DNA of 64,000 nucleotides. Source: Nereocystis luetkeana. Lineage: Eukaryota; Sar; Phaeophyceae; Laminariales; Laminariaceae. Positions 46,383-60,000 of the stretch are shown piece by piece; the first letter of the stretch is position 1; the number at the start of each line of letters is the position of its first letter. The position numbers and the translations under genes are program-made. Location: the NCBI GenBank assembly GCA_031213475.1, contig JARUPZ010000002.1, forward strand, positions 7,390,330 through 7,454,329, read 5' to 3'. The notes below the pieces were generated by a model, which did not search any database, was not told the origin of the DNA, and was given only the letters and a program-made list of their open reading frames with translations.

Positions 46383-49300
46383 TCAAGCCCCCGCTGCTGT
46401 CCTGCGTCTTGAAAAACGTGCCCCTCGGAAGACGCCAAGAAAGACCTGCGCATCAGGAGCGTGGGTGTAGACGCGAGGGAGGGCACGAGATGTCCAGGGG
46501 AGGAGCATTCGTGAGACAAGCGCGCGCCCGAAAGGCTTGAGGCCTTCCCTACTCTACCGTAGTAGACCACTCGCCATGAGCGGTGAACATCAGCCATAAA
46601 AAAACGAAAGCAAAAGCGGGAACGACTTTCCGCCAGCTTCCATCCTTTGTTGTAACAAAAAAAACAAGAATAAAAAACGCCGGAGGTCGTTGCAAGCAAC
46701 AAAAAAAAGAAACTCGTGTGAGAAAGGCCGCGCGCCAACACAAACGACGCACGCGCCCCCCACCCGTACATGACCCGCAACGCCGCACCAAAACAAAAAC
46801 AAAAAACACGTCCACCGCGGACCGAACCGGGAAGCCTCACTCTTCCTCTCACCGTGCCCATCGCTCTCCCCACCGCCGCCACGATCGAAACTCCAACGCG
46901 GGCCACCAAAATCGGCCTGTGACGCGCCTCGCTGAACGCTCTCTTCCTCAGCAGCCGTCGCGATGCCTCTCGCGTCGTGGTAGCCCCCCCGGGTGTTCTA
47001 CTCCTCACCGCCCCTTCGCTCCCTCCAAGGGAGAGAATAGCGTCCTCCGAGCTCCCCCTGCTCATTTTTCCATCACAAGTAGCAGCAGCTGCGGAAGATG
47101 GCGACGGGGTGTTCGAGGAGGGTCGCCGGCCTCGGAAAATTCTCGGAAACTTTCTCAGGGAGGAGATCGCCGCGCTCCTCAGGTCGGATACGGCCGCGCG
47201 TCTAACGAAGGCTCCCTCGACGGACAGGATAAACTCCAGGGAGAGGTCGAGAGGGGCTCGTCTGCGCAGAAGAAGAAGGAGAAAAAACACCAACTAATTA
47301 TCGACACGTAGTGTTATGACTCGGCCCAGCTCTAACAAAATGATCAGTGGTTCATACTAACTTCTCACGACATCTTCATTTCGAGAGTGTCGCCAGGGTG
47401 TGGGGGCTAGGGTTACATAGCGTTAGGCTTAGTGTTTGAAGTCATCAATATTGCAACCATTGTGTCGAATCTGGACCAAAGATTTATACGGCACTCGAAA
47501 TAGTGGGATGGGTGTTTGCTTTCGTGCTTATACATGTGTCTCTGTATCTGTTTTGACAGCGTATCCACGAGTCGTGATGGTGCTACTAATCGCAGGCAGC
47601 CAGGCACGCAGGGCGAACGATATAGCAAAGTACGACTGCAACAGATCGACGGCCTGGTGTGGTCGCTGAGCAACCGCAGCAGCACAGCAAGGTACAAAGC
47701 ATCTAGTCTGCCTGAGGTTTCCCTCCGGTGTTTTAGCTCGCCATATGTTTCGCCAAAAACTCAAAACGAATGCTATCGTTCCCGAGTGCCCCACGCTTGG
47801 GTTGAAAAAAGACACGGGGAATACCTAGCTGCCAGGGATCCGCAGACCGTCAACAATACTATTGTCCCGTGCCGATCCAATTACGTGAAAAAACGAAATC
47901 ATTCAAGAGCGATGGCTCTTCCGAAGAAGCGGCTACGTACGGTCATGCACGCCGATCAAGACCAAGACCATGCTCGGCGGCGATGTCCCGGCAGAAAGAC
48001 AGGGGAAAATATGCAACGACAGGAGACCGCGGTTAGACGCCTTAACCGACCGACCCTCTCAACAAAAACTAATACGTTGACGTAAAGAGGCCCTGACGCG
48101 CCCAAAAGCCGGTTTCTTACAAGCATATTTCGGGCAGCGGTAGGGGTGTCGAAACAGAAGGACAGCAAGCAGACCAGACGGGCTGGACAACAACTCCCGC
48201 TCGTCGGTATGTCTCCCGTCATCGGTGACGCAATTGACAACACACTTAGTATACTACGTAGAGGGTAGGGTAGGGTTGCACCTAGATTTCTTTTTTTTTC
48301 CAAAGGCTCCTGACATGAGATCTATGTAGTACCTCAACTCTGAAAAAAAAAACGGCTCTTAGAAAAAATGTACGCGCATCTCGACGAGCAATCACTTCCA
48401 TTACTATATAGTACTAATGGAATAAAACGGTGGAACGCAAATGATATTCTGAAAATATTGCCTGTAATCTCAGTGGAGGAGCCCCCGTCAGACGTGAAAC
48501 CTTGGCCCAAGAAAAAGTAACCTACACGAGCACAGTACCCCCCCCCCTCTCACCAATCGAGCATGGCTCAAAATCACGAAATCACGGTCTCGTCATTCAC
48601 CCGCCCAAAGACGCACCTCGTTTCTCCCCCTGCCCCGACTCGCTCGTCCAGCGCGTTGGAGTCCCTCATAAGAGCCTCCACCACCTCCCTTTCGGTGCGG
48701 TGCGGAGCGGTGCGGTGCGGTGCGGTGCGGTGCGGTGGGAACACAGCGGTTAAAGGTGAATGGTGAGAAAAAGACGGAAAAGGTAACCAATGCACCTTGA
48801 GAGCGGGCGTATCATATCCGTATTGGCCGACGTGGCGCACTGAAAGGTGACATCAACAGGGGGGGGGGGGGGGGTGAGTGCGCAAAGGGAATCTAGAAAC
48901 GGCATGAATAGGCTGTCTCCTGCTTTGCCGAGGGGCGAGGGGCCTCTTGCCTCAAAACCGCAATACAGCAGTTCAGCAAGCGACATCCCGCAGCATCAAC
49001 AAACGATTTGAAACCGCAACCAAAACCGATCCAGTAACTTTCAGTATCTCCACCGGAGGCACAAAGTAGGAGGTCTCAAGCGCGAACACAAAAACAGTGC
49101 CAGGTACCAGGTATGTCTTAAGCGTTCCCACCGACATGAAACCTCGCAACCTCAAGCTAAACGGCCAAGAATGATACAAACAAGCAATATCACAAAAACC
49201 GGAATATATCAACCATTAGCACGCTGTCATGATGTCTCAAGCGTACCCACAAACTATGCCATATCAACCAAAACCACAAAGGACAAGGACAAGGAAGCAC

Positions 49301-52300
49301 GCATAACACGTACAACACCCACAACGCAAGCAGAAAAACGCTCGGCGCCCGAAACATGGGCATGCATTGGTCCCTTACCATCGAAGCGACCCGTCCCCTG
49401 CTACGATAAGGTCCTCCAGAGCCGCTCGCAGGGATGGATTCGGGTCGGAAAGGAGCCTTCGGCACACGTACGGGTAGACCACCGATATCAAGTTGAAGCC
49501 TGGGTCTGCCGTCATCGCGAGTCCTTCCAGCTCGCCTGCACGGCCGAAAGCGAGAAAAAAAGGGGGCAGAGCGCTTCGTGGACAGCTACAGTAGATTCGT
49601 TTGTGACGTCAACTGTTCATCGACGCACTTTTATAGAATTTTACGGTTCGGATGGCTCTAAGGCATGCCCGGTACCCGCTCCTCCCAAAAAAAAGAACCG
49701 TCAGGATTAACTGTTAGTGTACAGACGATACATATACTTCGGGATAAGGGTGGTATGATTCCGTCCGAAGATGAAAGGACCGTGTGGGTACTAATGTTGT
49801 ACCCCAAACGGTCTTTGCATTTCCGGACTGAGTGACTGCAACTAGAAGCAACCTACGACGACCTACACACAACCTATCGATCGCTTCACGGTCCTATACG
49901 CGGCCATCGGCCACCGAAAAAACACGGTACAGGCCATGGCTCACACCAACGCCACAACAAAGGAGCAACCACTTCCTACCGACTGGCGCCTGACCCTTGT
50001 GCCCAACGCAAAACCACTACCATCTCCACTACCGTGGTGTGTCATGCATGGCCTTAGTCGTACCATCATCACCACCACTATATTACACGACACCAGGAGC
50101 CCACCAAACCCCAGCGCCAACAGGCACACAACGTACTTTGGGCACGCACGGCGACTTACCCAATGCCCTGACGTTGCTGATGAAATAAGGGGGTACCGAA
50201 AAGTTGAAGGACCGAGCAAGGAGGAAGACGCGGTCGATCAACTGGGCGAATGCCACGCGCTCAGACCCCGACGGGGCCTCGTCGCCGAAGCCCCCGTCCA
50301 GCCCCTAAAAGATGTCATGCCCCGCGCAAAAACGGAGTTGGTGGGTCGGTCGGTGGGTGGGTGACGAAGCGAAAACGGAGTGTAGTGTGGTACACATAAC
50401 CCGTAAACGGAGTGCAGTGTGTGATGAGCACACGGAGCAAGTGCATAGCACGCTAATGGAGCTAGCAGGTAGTGCGCGTGTGTGACGCGCACAACTTGGA
50501 CAGGTCTCGGGCTAGGTCGGAGCCGTTGTCGGTCGAATCTGGAGTCGAGGTTGGGCAAAGAAACGTGGGCGCAGCAGCCCCGACGTTCGCACAAAAAAAA
50601 ACTGAAAACCAACTCTGCTTGCCGCGTACATGCACGCTTCTCGTGGACGGCCGGGCGCCCTGTGGCAGACTTATCCGCGTCCTCCACGAAGCCGCTGTTT
50701 TGCCGCGGTTGTAACGGGAACGGCGTGATACTAAGGAAATGAAGAGAGAGTTTCCTAGGGTAGCCATAGAGGTTATCGCGAGGCAGGGCGAAAAACGTTC
50801 TGCCGCAAGAACGCGCCCGCAGTTGGGTGATGCTCCTTGAGATCTCACTCCGTTGGTATCCCGCAAGTACTCACGCCTCGAAGGTGGGAGTACCTTACGA
50901 AGCGGCGCACTGGTTAGAGTCAAGCGAGAGCGCCATATTAAGATCCCGAACGTATCATCGCTGCAACGAAGTTGAACGAAGGACATCCCTTACCCACCAA
51001 GCATCTACTGGTATGCTCCAACCTCCCTGCAGCATCCCGTTTCTACAGCAGAACCACGTGCCCTGTCAACTATGTTCATACCAAGCTCAAACCCATCGTG
51101 CAGATACGCACCATCTGCTGCCGGAAGTCTGTGACGATGGGATCCAGGGCACGCTCCAGTGCCGAGGCGAACGGCCCGAAGTCCTCGGAGAGGTCGCCCT
51201 CGCTCATCAACGCCAACGCGGGGAAACCCTTCGCCAGGGCGATGTAGTCCCTGTCGGGTGGGTAGGTGGGTGGGTAGGTGAGAGGGTGCGTGAGTGAGTG
51301 AAGTAGGCTGGAAGCCGCTCGGTTGAGTGCAGCCTAGAGAGCACTCACTACCACCTCCACGAAAAAACGAGGATCGTTTCGGTGCCGCGGTTCACACAAC
51401 ACTTGAGCGGAGAAGATACCAAATGTATTAAAAGTATGACACACGCCCTTGTGTTTCGCGGGCAGAAAGCTATGGCGCCGCGACCGCATCCCACACGGCC
51501 GGCGTTCAATCTAGAGCGATACAGCGCGCCTAGCTCCGCGGTAGACGGATCAACAAATTCACTAACTTTGCGTGCAGCTTGGCGGTGGGTGGTTGTCGAG
51601 CTGCAGTGGCTCAATCACCCTGTGATCAACCTTTTCAAGTGGTGAAAGGACCAAAGAATCTCGGACTTTACATATCAAATTTCGGGGAATTGATAGGAAC
51701 GATAACGTGTACAAGGGCCGTGGTCTCGTGCTGGAAATACGTGGCAGAATGGCATGCTACTAATAATAGGAAGAAAGAGGGAGATTTCCCTGAGGGTGAA
51801 TCGAGTGGCAAGAAGCGAGAGAAGCTTGGCTTTCTAGGGGCCCAAACGTCAACGACGGAGCTATCTAACTGCTAAGCGTATCGCAGGTTGGTTGCCGTGC
51901 TGGTTTACTGTAGCCCGGCTGCCTCTCAAAACCTACAGCGTGTTCATTGGCCGCGTGGTAGTCTTCGAACGCCGCCCCAATAATTTTACGTCCTTCGTCG
52001 TCGTGGAGATACGCAGCGTAAAACGACTACGCACGACAGAGTCGAGGTGAACACGTTGCGTGTTTTTAGTAGCAGCATGCATGCCTAATTCTCTGTAGTA
52101 ATCCCGCTGAGGATGTCCCAGGATGCCCTCAGACGCCACACATACCGTTACCCACCGCAAAGAGGAGGGGGGGGTCCTCATCCGCACCTGTTCATCACGT
52201 AGACCGTCGCGCAGATGAGCGCATCCATAACTCCCGGCGGGATTACGCTCACCAAGCCGAAGTCCTGCCGGTGTGGTTTCAGGCAAGAAAAAAAGTAACT

Positions 52301-55300
52301 CACGGCGTTCACTCGAGCAGAGGCCGCTCTAAGCAACGAGAAGGTGAAGGCGATCTGAGCCGTCTGTATCGAGCCGCTTTCGCGCAGAATCACGCCTGTC
52401 AACAACTAGAAACCGCACGCCAACGCCAACGCCTCGAAGCGACGCGACTGAGCCTCGTCTGCCCTTGTCTGCAACAGCGTCGTTATCGATCGGCGAGCAT
52501 CCTCCTTCATAGACCCAACACACATTCAAGAGAGAGAGGGGTCACACCACCAGCGGTATTTGGGACCACTTTGTCTCGTTTTTTTTTTTCGGGTTTGTTC
52601 TTCTGGACCGCAGCTTACTCCCAAAGAAAACCTGCAATCGCTGTCAACATTTTTCGGGAGCCAAAAAGGGTGTACGAGGTGGGGTAGCCAGCATGCATTT
52701 AGCCGCATCCCGACCCTCTCGCCAAACCCTCACCAAGTACGCCAGCCTCTTGTCCGCCGTCTTGAGCAGATTGCCGCCGTGAGGGTCCTTGAAAAAAACA
52801 AAAGAAAAACAGAAAGGAGGGCGTTCGTGTCCGGGCGCGCGTGTGAGGGAGGGAGGAGGGGGTACGACGATACTTGCGTACGGATAGAGACAGCGGTGTG
52901 CATATCCTGTGTACTGCTGTGAGCTTTGAGTCCGTTTCGGGTTCGTCAACGTCCCAATAAAAACTGCGGCCATGGCACGTCGAAAACATCCAACATAAGT
53001 ATGCGGGCGACAGAGAGAGAGCAACAGTTTTATGGCAAGAGGGCAACTATTTTTACATAACAAAATCTTGCTAACAAGGATGGGATATCACCCGGGTGTA
53101 CACACAATTTTTCCCGACCACCTAAGCCGAAGACGTGAACGGGGACGCAGACGCGGCGAGACACGACAGGGGGACACGCCTCAGCTCACCGCATGCAGAA
53201 AACCCTTGTCGAGAAGCTGTGTCAGCGTGCAGTCGATGCCGACACGTAGGATGGGCAGGTCTACGGGACTCACTTGTGCCTGATCGTCCACCAGCTTTAG
53301 TTTCCCGATGCGAAACACATAAAGTGGAGCGGCAAGGTGTAGACGGTCGGAGATAGGTTCAGAGAATGCACAGTGAGCATCGTCTTGACTAGCGCCGTGG
53401 CCTTTTTCTGACGCAGGAAATTTGAGTTTGGGCATGACGAGGAGCGGTCGTTTCAAGGACAAAGACGTCTCAACCGCACCTGCTGCGGACGGGCGTTCTG
53501 ACTGCAGCATCATGTTCTCGCATCGCGTTTGTCTTTGCTTTCCAGCCTGCACTGCATACTTCATATTCGTCGAAGAGTACCTCTCCGCCGATTCACTCTC
53601 GCAAAAACTTTGCGGTGCCTTTGCGATGATGGCAATGGTGCGTGAAAATACTGAAGTCCGAGCCCGACATGCTGTGTGCTTGGCAATAAACACGCTCCGC
53701 GGCGAAGTGCAATAAGCTGAAAACTCGCGGCCCGGAACGACGGGTGCCTCCCACCCCCCTTCTTGTTCGCAACGCCGCCTTCCCTCAGCAGAAGAACGCC
53801 AGAGTAGAACATCGAAAAAACATATCCGTTCCGCCCGCTTTGAAATATCTCAACAACCAACGCACACGACCTATGCACGCCCTTTGGCAACAGCCGCGGG
53901 CATAGCCCGCCCACTTCGCACCAAGAATCACCTTTTCTCCGTCGATCCACTCCGAGGTGATGACTCTCTTCCCGCTCAACTCAAGCAGCACCTCTGGCAC
54001 CACCACACTTGGCATGGCTCCGTACAGTTCCCGGAAGCGCACCATGTTTTGTGCCTGGCACCAAAACGGCGTCAGGCGTGTTTATCGAAGCGAGCAGTTA
54101 AAGTGTCGCCAAGCAAGAGTGGACGCCTCCACCACAGAAAGGGACAGGACTCGTGTGCGAATAGTACTCACAGCACGACTACCGGCGCGATGAGCGGCTC
54201 TCGACAGGATGGAGGGGGTTGATCGGAAACGCGAGGCGAATGCCATCTTCTTGCGCTACCTCGTGGCCTACACGAGCCCGAGGCTTGGGACTATTCGCTT
54301 TGCGGGAGGACTGTCGACCCTAAAACGGCGATGTAGCACCCTCTACGGCTCCTGTCTTTCCTTGCTGGCGGACCTGACCTCTCGACCTCGCACTCAGACT
54401 TACGTCTCTCCGTCAGGAAACACAGCCACAATGACCCAAACGGCCCCAAGTGTTCCCATCAACGTCTATAAATTCTCCCCCGCCTGCCCCCCTCTGCCCC
54501 CCCCCCCCCCCCTGCCCCCTGCTCCGTCTCCAAAGGAATGCGTGGTCAATGGTCAAATAACTAAGGCAAGCAACTAAAGAGTACGCCGCACCTCCCTGCC
54601 CCCTCTCCCCTCCCTCCCTCTTCCACTTCTGTTTTTTTACCTCTTTCCGGTAGTCCAGCTCCTCGAACAGCCTCGAGCCGTACTCATCCACCGCAGCCAC
54701 CAGGTCGCTCCGAACTTCCACGCGCCCTCCGAAGAACATCGGGCTCTGCGATAGGCGCATGATGGCGGCGGCGATCCCGCGCGCCAGGTAAAAGTCGAGG
54801 GCAACGGCCTCGAGCAAGTCCGGCCGCTGCACCTTAACAGCTACCGCCCTCCCACCTATCGAGGCTTTATACACCTGTAGGCGGGAGAGACAACACCGCG
54901 AAGGCGGCAGCACACAAAGGCTTTTTTGTTGCACAAGCGCCGTTCGTTGTGTACAAGAGCTGCTTCGTTGCTCAAGGGTAGTCTGCTGTACAAGGGTCAA
55001 TATACATGGCGGCCGTGCCGACGGTCATGGCCATGGCTACGGCCGCTGTACCGCTGTACCAAGCGATGTGAGTCGTCGAGAAAAGAGGGAAGCGGAGGAC
55101 GTCTTGACGGATCTACAGGCCGGCGCGGGTGCGTCGGGAGCGGTCGCGTTCGGTTTAACCATGTGGCATGGTGGTATATCCGAGGGAGGACACGCCTATC
55201 GGTCATTTGGTGGCAGGAGAGGGGCGCGAGCGCTTACAAAGGAAGGGTCCGAAAGCGAATCACGAAGGTGCAGACATGGCACGTCGTCGGGTGCACGCAA

Positions 55301-56865
55301 GGACAAACCCCAACCAGAAAATCGCACCTGGCCAAGACTAGCAGCAGCCACCGGGGTGTCCCCCATGCCTTCGAAAACATCCTCGGGATAAGCTCCAAGC
55401 TCCTGCCAAGGCGGGAGCAGAAAAGTCAACATGTCGCTTTCTTGGTGGGTCGTGTGCCGAGCACGGCAGCCGGTGGTGACTGACGTTCTATTAAAAGCGT
55501 GCTGGTTAACAAGTTCACCCGCTTAATTTATTGCTAACATGGTGAAACTATCTTGCCTTAGCGCCTACTGTAGCATTCAGCGCAATGACCCAAACCCAAC
55601 ACCGATTATGACCCTCGAAACTGCCATTAATGGAATAAACGGGGGAGCCGAAGAGACGAAGCAGAATATCGCCACGAAGTGTCAGCGCACCGCACACGCG
55701 GTGTATTTTGCTACTGCTGTACTCCTTCGATGCCTATGCCTACTCGTGCCACGCTATGATACGTGCGCGTAGACCAACGCAAGAGGAAGCTTTTCTGCGT
55801 GGCCACCCAGCGTCTTCCATACTACTCGTAGGTACGCACCACATGCGCAGGGCACCATCTATTGCGGACAGCAAGGGCTCACCTCGTGGATGAACTCCCT
55901 AGCTATCTCGTGCGAGAAAAACGGCATCGCATCCTGCAACAGCAGCAGCTCTCCCGCGATGGCCTCCCCGACCAAATCGGGCCTTGACGCCAGCGCCTGC
56001 CCGATCTTTACGAAGTTAGGCCCCAGCCGCGTGACGGCTCGTCGAATGTGCAAGGGAGCGCTACCCGCCGGGCTGTCGCCACCTCCGTTGGCATCGCCGC
56101 TGCCGCTGCTGTTGGAGCCGCCGGCGAATTTGCCACTCACCAGCCGGTCCGAGGCCAAAGCCAGCACCGCACCGCAAGCTTCAAGGACGATCTGTTCGCG
56201 GGGCAGGCAAAATCCAAGGATAAGCTATGGATGCAGGTTATATACGAGTACGTAGCCTTAGCTTAGCCGTCTGCTGTACTGCTGTGGTCTGCTGTACGTG
56301 TCTTGCTGGTGCCGTACAGCTACGTAAGCTGCTGCTGTGATAGCCTACCGTATTTTGGGAGCAGCAGTACTTAATGATTGTGCCATCGAGAGGAGCATAA
56401 GCCGGAGCCACTGGTGCGTGGGAGACTCACACGCCCAAGCATGCGCAAGTACGCGCCCGACAGTAGGTGCCATCTGCCCTCCGATGCGGCGACGTTAGTC
56501 TGAGCGAAGCTCTAATAAAGAGTTGTAAAGGTTACCTGAGCAAATCTCGCCGACGCCCGCTCTGGTCGATCTGCGAAAAAAGCGTCCATTGCACCGGTGT
56601 CGTACTCCACACCGGTTAGCATCCCACTGGTCTCTCGTCTTCTCTCCCATGGAGGCTTCCAAGACAGAACGGGGGTATCGGCTATCTCTTTATCGACATC
56701 GTTATCCGTCGCAAGAACCATCGTTGCTGATGTCGCCGATGACGAAGAAGAAGAACGGCGACGATGTCGACCTAGACCTTGATTTGGTTTCCATCTTATT
56801 GCCAAGGCTGAACAGCAAGAAGGGGCGGCAGCAAGCGATGACAACGCTCGCACACTGACTATCAT
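46383..56865 (-). CDS. ABC1/UbiB/ADCK-family atypical kinase, 14 exons (last one tentative)
   Basis: Atypical protein-kinase-like family acting in quinone or plastid-lipid metabolism (COQ8/UbiB in mitochondria, ABC1K in plastid plastoglobules). Exons: 56536-56865, 55883-56191, 55328-55402, 54641-54874, 53932-54054, 53190-53294, 52734-52787, 52188-52264, 51112-51250, 50160-50304, 49379-49535, 48617-48688, 46853-47261, and tentatively 46383-46445. All phases agree, giving about 763 residues. Hallmarks: the family-specific KIGQ (Lys about 172), the Ala-rich loop AAASLGQ (about 232), VAVKVQRP with the ATP-binding lysine (about 252), EELDYRKE, HADPHGGN (about 391-398) and DFG (411-413). HADPHGGN has Gly where most members have Pro. 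The N-terminus (residues 1-45) is Ala/Ser/Arg-rich and could be an organelle signal, but I cannot say which organelle. The last 20 residues rest on one acceptor and stop. Upstream exons cannot be excluded. Confidence 0.92.
48690..48738. repeat. (GTGCG)n pentanucleotide microsatellite
   Basis: About 9 units of GGTGC/GCGGT. It abuts the acceptor of kinase exon 12 (exon starts 48688), where the acceptor reads GAAAG and not the usual pyrimidine-rich CAG. Confidence 0.85.
50035..50075 (-). repeat. Solo 30-bp family-end motif
   Basis: TCATGCATGGCCTTAGTCGT followed by ACCATCATC matches the right end of the 550-bp repeats in reverse. It is alone, in kinase intron 10. Confidence 0.45.
54483..54625 (+). 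mobile_element. Short 5'-truncated LINE tail
   Basis: GGAATGCGTGGTCAATGGTC and AACTAAGGCAAGCAACTAAA match the last 60 bases of the LINE 3' end. C-rich runs lie on both sides (54495-54515 and 54590-54625). In kinase intron 4. Confidence 0.65.
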
Positions 56866-57089
56866 AACAGAAACACCTATCAACAGGAGACCCGTTCAGC
56901 CCAAGCCCAGCACGTGTCAGCGTGTCGCACTGTCAGGTGTCGTAGGTGTTCGTGTGTTTTTCTTGTGTTGGTCGGGGAAAATGCGGCGCAATTAGCGAAT
57001 AAAGCCTCAATTCATGATGTGAAACCCTTTATCAGCAGCGCGAACGAACAGCGAACAGAGAGAAGCTCGAACGCTCCACCTGGTTTAGC
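56866..57089. promoter_or_regulatory. Shared upstream region of divergent kinase and SET genes
   Basis: About 224 bp separate the start codons of the minus-strand ABC1-like kinase and the plus-strand SET methyltransferase. Both promoters and 5' leaders must lie here unless non-coding first exons exist. The centre holds GTGTCAGCGTGTCGCACTGT followed by TCAGGTGTCG-type GTGT repeats. I see no clear TATA box. That it is a bidirectional promoter is inference from the spacing. Confidence 0.5.
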
Positions 57090-60000
57090 ATGGGGTATTC
57101 ATTGGCTGGGGCTGCTCTTCTGGGCCTCGCTGGCCTCGATGTGTGCTTCTCTTTTGTGCCTGCAGCAACCTTCCGTCCAGAGCTTGCTTCATCGCTAAGA
57201 TTCTCCCAGGAAAGTAACACTAGCAGCAAGGGCAGAGGGACCAACTGGGGAGAGAGACGTAGAGGAGCTGCTGCTGCCGTTGGACCGGTTCGGGCGACCA
57301 AGAAGAGCAAGGAGGAACAGGAGAGCGATGTCTTCGACTGGCTGGCCAGCAATGCGGGGGTGGACAAGATTGTCTCGCTGGGTACTGTGGCAGGCGGAGG
57401 ATATAGAGGCCTAGTGATGAATAGCGACGTTGAAGAAGGACAGGTACGATGTACTCATGTCTCCACGTATACGAGTAATGCCACACTGCTGCCGCTGCGT
57501 GCAGGAAAGGTGTTGAACAGCAACAGCCTGCCGGTACACCCAAGGCAGGTGGTAGTCGTATACCTGGCATAAGTACACCTGCAGTGGCTGTCCCTCTTTC
57601 GCAGCTTGCTGCGTGCGAGGCACAGTACTCTCTAGTTCCTGATGAGTGCTCTTTCCGTGATCAACCGAGATGTACGGCGGTGCTTGTGTATGCCGGTGCG
57701 TCGCATCCTGTCCACCCTGTGAGGCAGTTGCGCTGATGGCGCACGCTTTACGAGATCGTCCCGGGTTTAGGGCGTGTAATACGACCACGCAAAACAGTCA
57801 GCCAGTACGTAGTATTAATAGTTACACACGGGCAACGCACGTATGTAAGATGCTCGTACCGGTAGTCGCCTTGCAGGTCTAATGTGTTTCGAGTACCAGT
57901 ATACCGGTATCGGATTCCTGATTTTTAGTGGTGCAGTCTACTTTTTTTTTGTAGTGAACGGTTTGTTGGAAATAAACTCTAGAATCTGGAATCTGTACGC
58001 CGGTATGTGTTCTGCCAGCCGTTGACCTTACAGTCATGTGGACTTTCCCGAGATCAAACCAAAGCTGGCTTTCTCGTTCGACTACTGTATTACAATGTAC
58101 CAGGTACCAGGTAGGTATGCACCAGTCCATCTGCGGTCCTCTGTTCCGGTAGATTGGACGAGGTTGAGTACTCAACCGTACGCTGCCTCAGCAACTCGGC
58201 GACGGACGTTATGCCCCATGTGCCCATGGCACCCATGTGCCCATGGCATGCCCTCTACCCCACCTCCTCCCTCCCGCTTGTTGATGTAGGTTGTGCTCGA
58301 GGTACCTTCCGACGTCTGCCTGTGGTCTACCAGAGACGGAGTCGTTAGCGTGAGTGCCCACCCCACACCCCATCCACCCGCTCGTGAAAACCTACTATTG
58401 CAGCTGCTTCTGCACAACTATTTATAGTTATCGCACACAACCAGCTTTGCACCTGTTCTGCTGTACGTGCATTAGCAGCGGCTAATAATAGCTGCAGCGG
58501 ATACAGCCTAAAGGGAGAAACTTTCCCGAAAATACATCACCGGCGTCCGCGTGGACTAGAAACAGGCGTCTCATAGAATTAAATGCCCGATGAACTATTG
58601 CGTTGTGTTGTTACGTTCGCAGGAATTGCACGCGTGCTACGTGTAGGGATCGGCGCGCATTACATTTGTGTAGATTAGAGGTGTATGTGCCACGGACGTT
58701 TGCTGCCAACTTTCCAGTTCCCCCGAGCACCGCGTGTGTAGCGGTTGTCGCAAAAGTACCAGCTTTGCTCTGGACATGTCAGGCGTGAGCCGCTCTCCAG
58801 GAGGCGCGACCTGCAGCAGTGGTCGAGACTTTGCGACGGTCATCCCGCGACAGCAGCTTAAAACGCCAGCCTCGCACAAACTTGTTCTGGCTGCTTCTCG
58901 CGAACGAGCCTTCTATCGGTTGTTGATCGCTGTATGCAAGCAGCAATACAAACGGTCACAGTTAGTAGTGAAGAGCTGACTTTCACCATAATCTTTGCAA
59001 TCGGAACTCCGACCGATATACTGTACTTCGATGCGCTTCGTTCTTGAGCTATGTGTAACACCTGGTGCAAAGTACTCTCAGTGACATTTTTTTCCGTTGG
59101 CCACCGTACGCGATGGACACCGCTGGACGGGGGGGAGGAATCGGTCTCCCCAGAGCCCGAAATCGGTTTGCACTCACATGCCCAACGCTTCATTTATTTT
59201 CAATATTACTAGGCTGTCGCACTCTGCCTTGCGTATCACCTGCTCTCCTGAAATCCCACAGGGTCTATTAGGTCAGACCGACATGTGCTGGGAAGCCGCG
59301 GGAGACCTTCGGGAAGCCGTCTCAGATGACGATTTCGCGCGTGGTTTGACGTGGGACGTTCGCCTGGCAGTGGCCCTGCTTGAGGCGACGTCCGACCCGC
59401 AAATCGGCGGAAAATTCTGGGACGTTTACGGCCGCATGCTGCCGCAGCCACACACGATCGCAGTAAGGATGGGACCTCACCACGTGGCTGTTATGGTGTG
59501 CTGTGTTACGTTTCGCGGCAGTGGTCGTTGTTTCTCCTGTTTCGGAACACCGCGCCTCGCGGGGTTTTGACCGACGAAAATGGCATGCTCGATTGCTGAA
59601 TGTCTCTTGGTTAGTGGGTCGCGCCGCGGTGAGCCCGATTTGACGCTGGGACGTCCTGGCCTTGCTGTGTCGGGGATGCGTCGCTCCCAATCCCTGGTGT
59701 CGATCGTTCGGACGCTTCAGCGCGTTGGTTGTCGTGACTTGCTATGCTGCACGTAAGCACCAGCAGAGAGATAGAAAACTCATGTTCGCATCGTACTCGA
59801 ACCCCCCGGCATTTTGTGAGCAGACGCGGAAAGCGAGACAGAGAAAGAAAGCGGCGCGCTCTGATAGGATGATTCTCCCTGCCCCACCCCATTTATCCTG
59901 TTCCCCGCGCGTTTGCCCCCAAGGTCCCCTTCTGCCTACCGGAGCGTCTTTTGACCCAGCTGCACAACGACGGAATGGCCAAGCGGGCCGCAAAGCAAGT

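Noticed and set aside
47516-48085. 189-residue plus-strand open frame
   Set aside because: Lies in the intron before kinase exon 13, has no family resemblance and no splice or promoter support.
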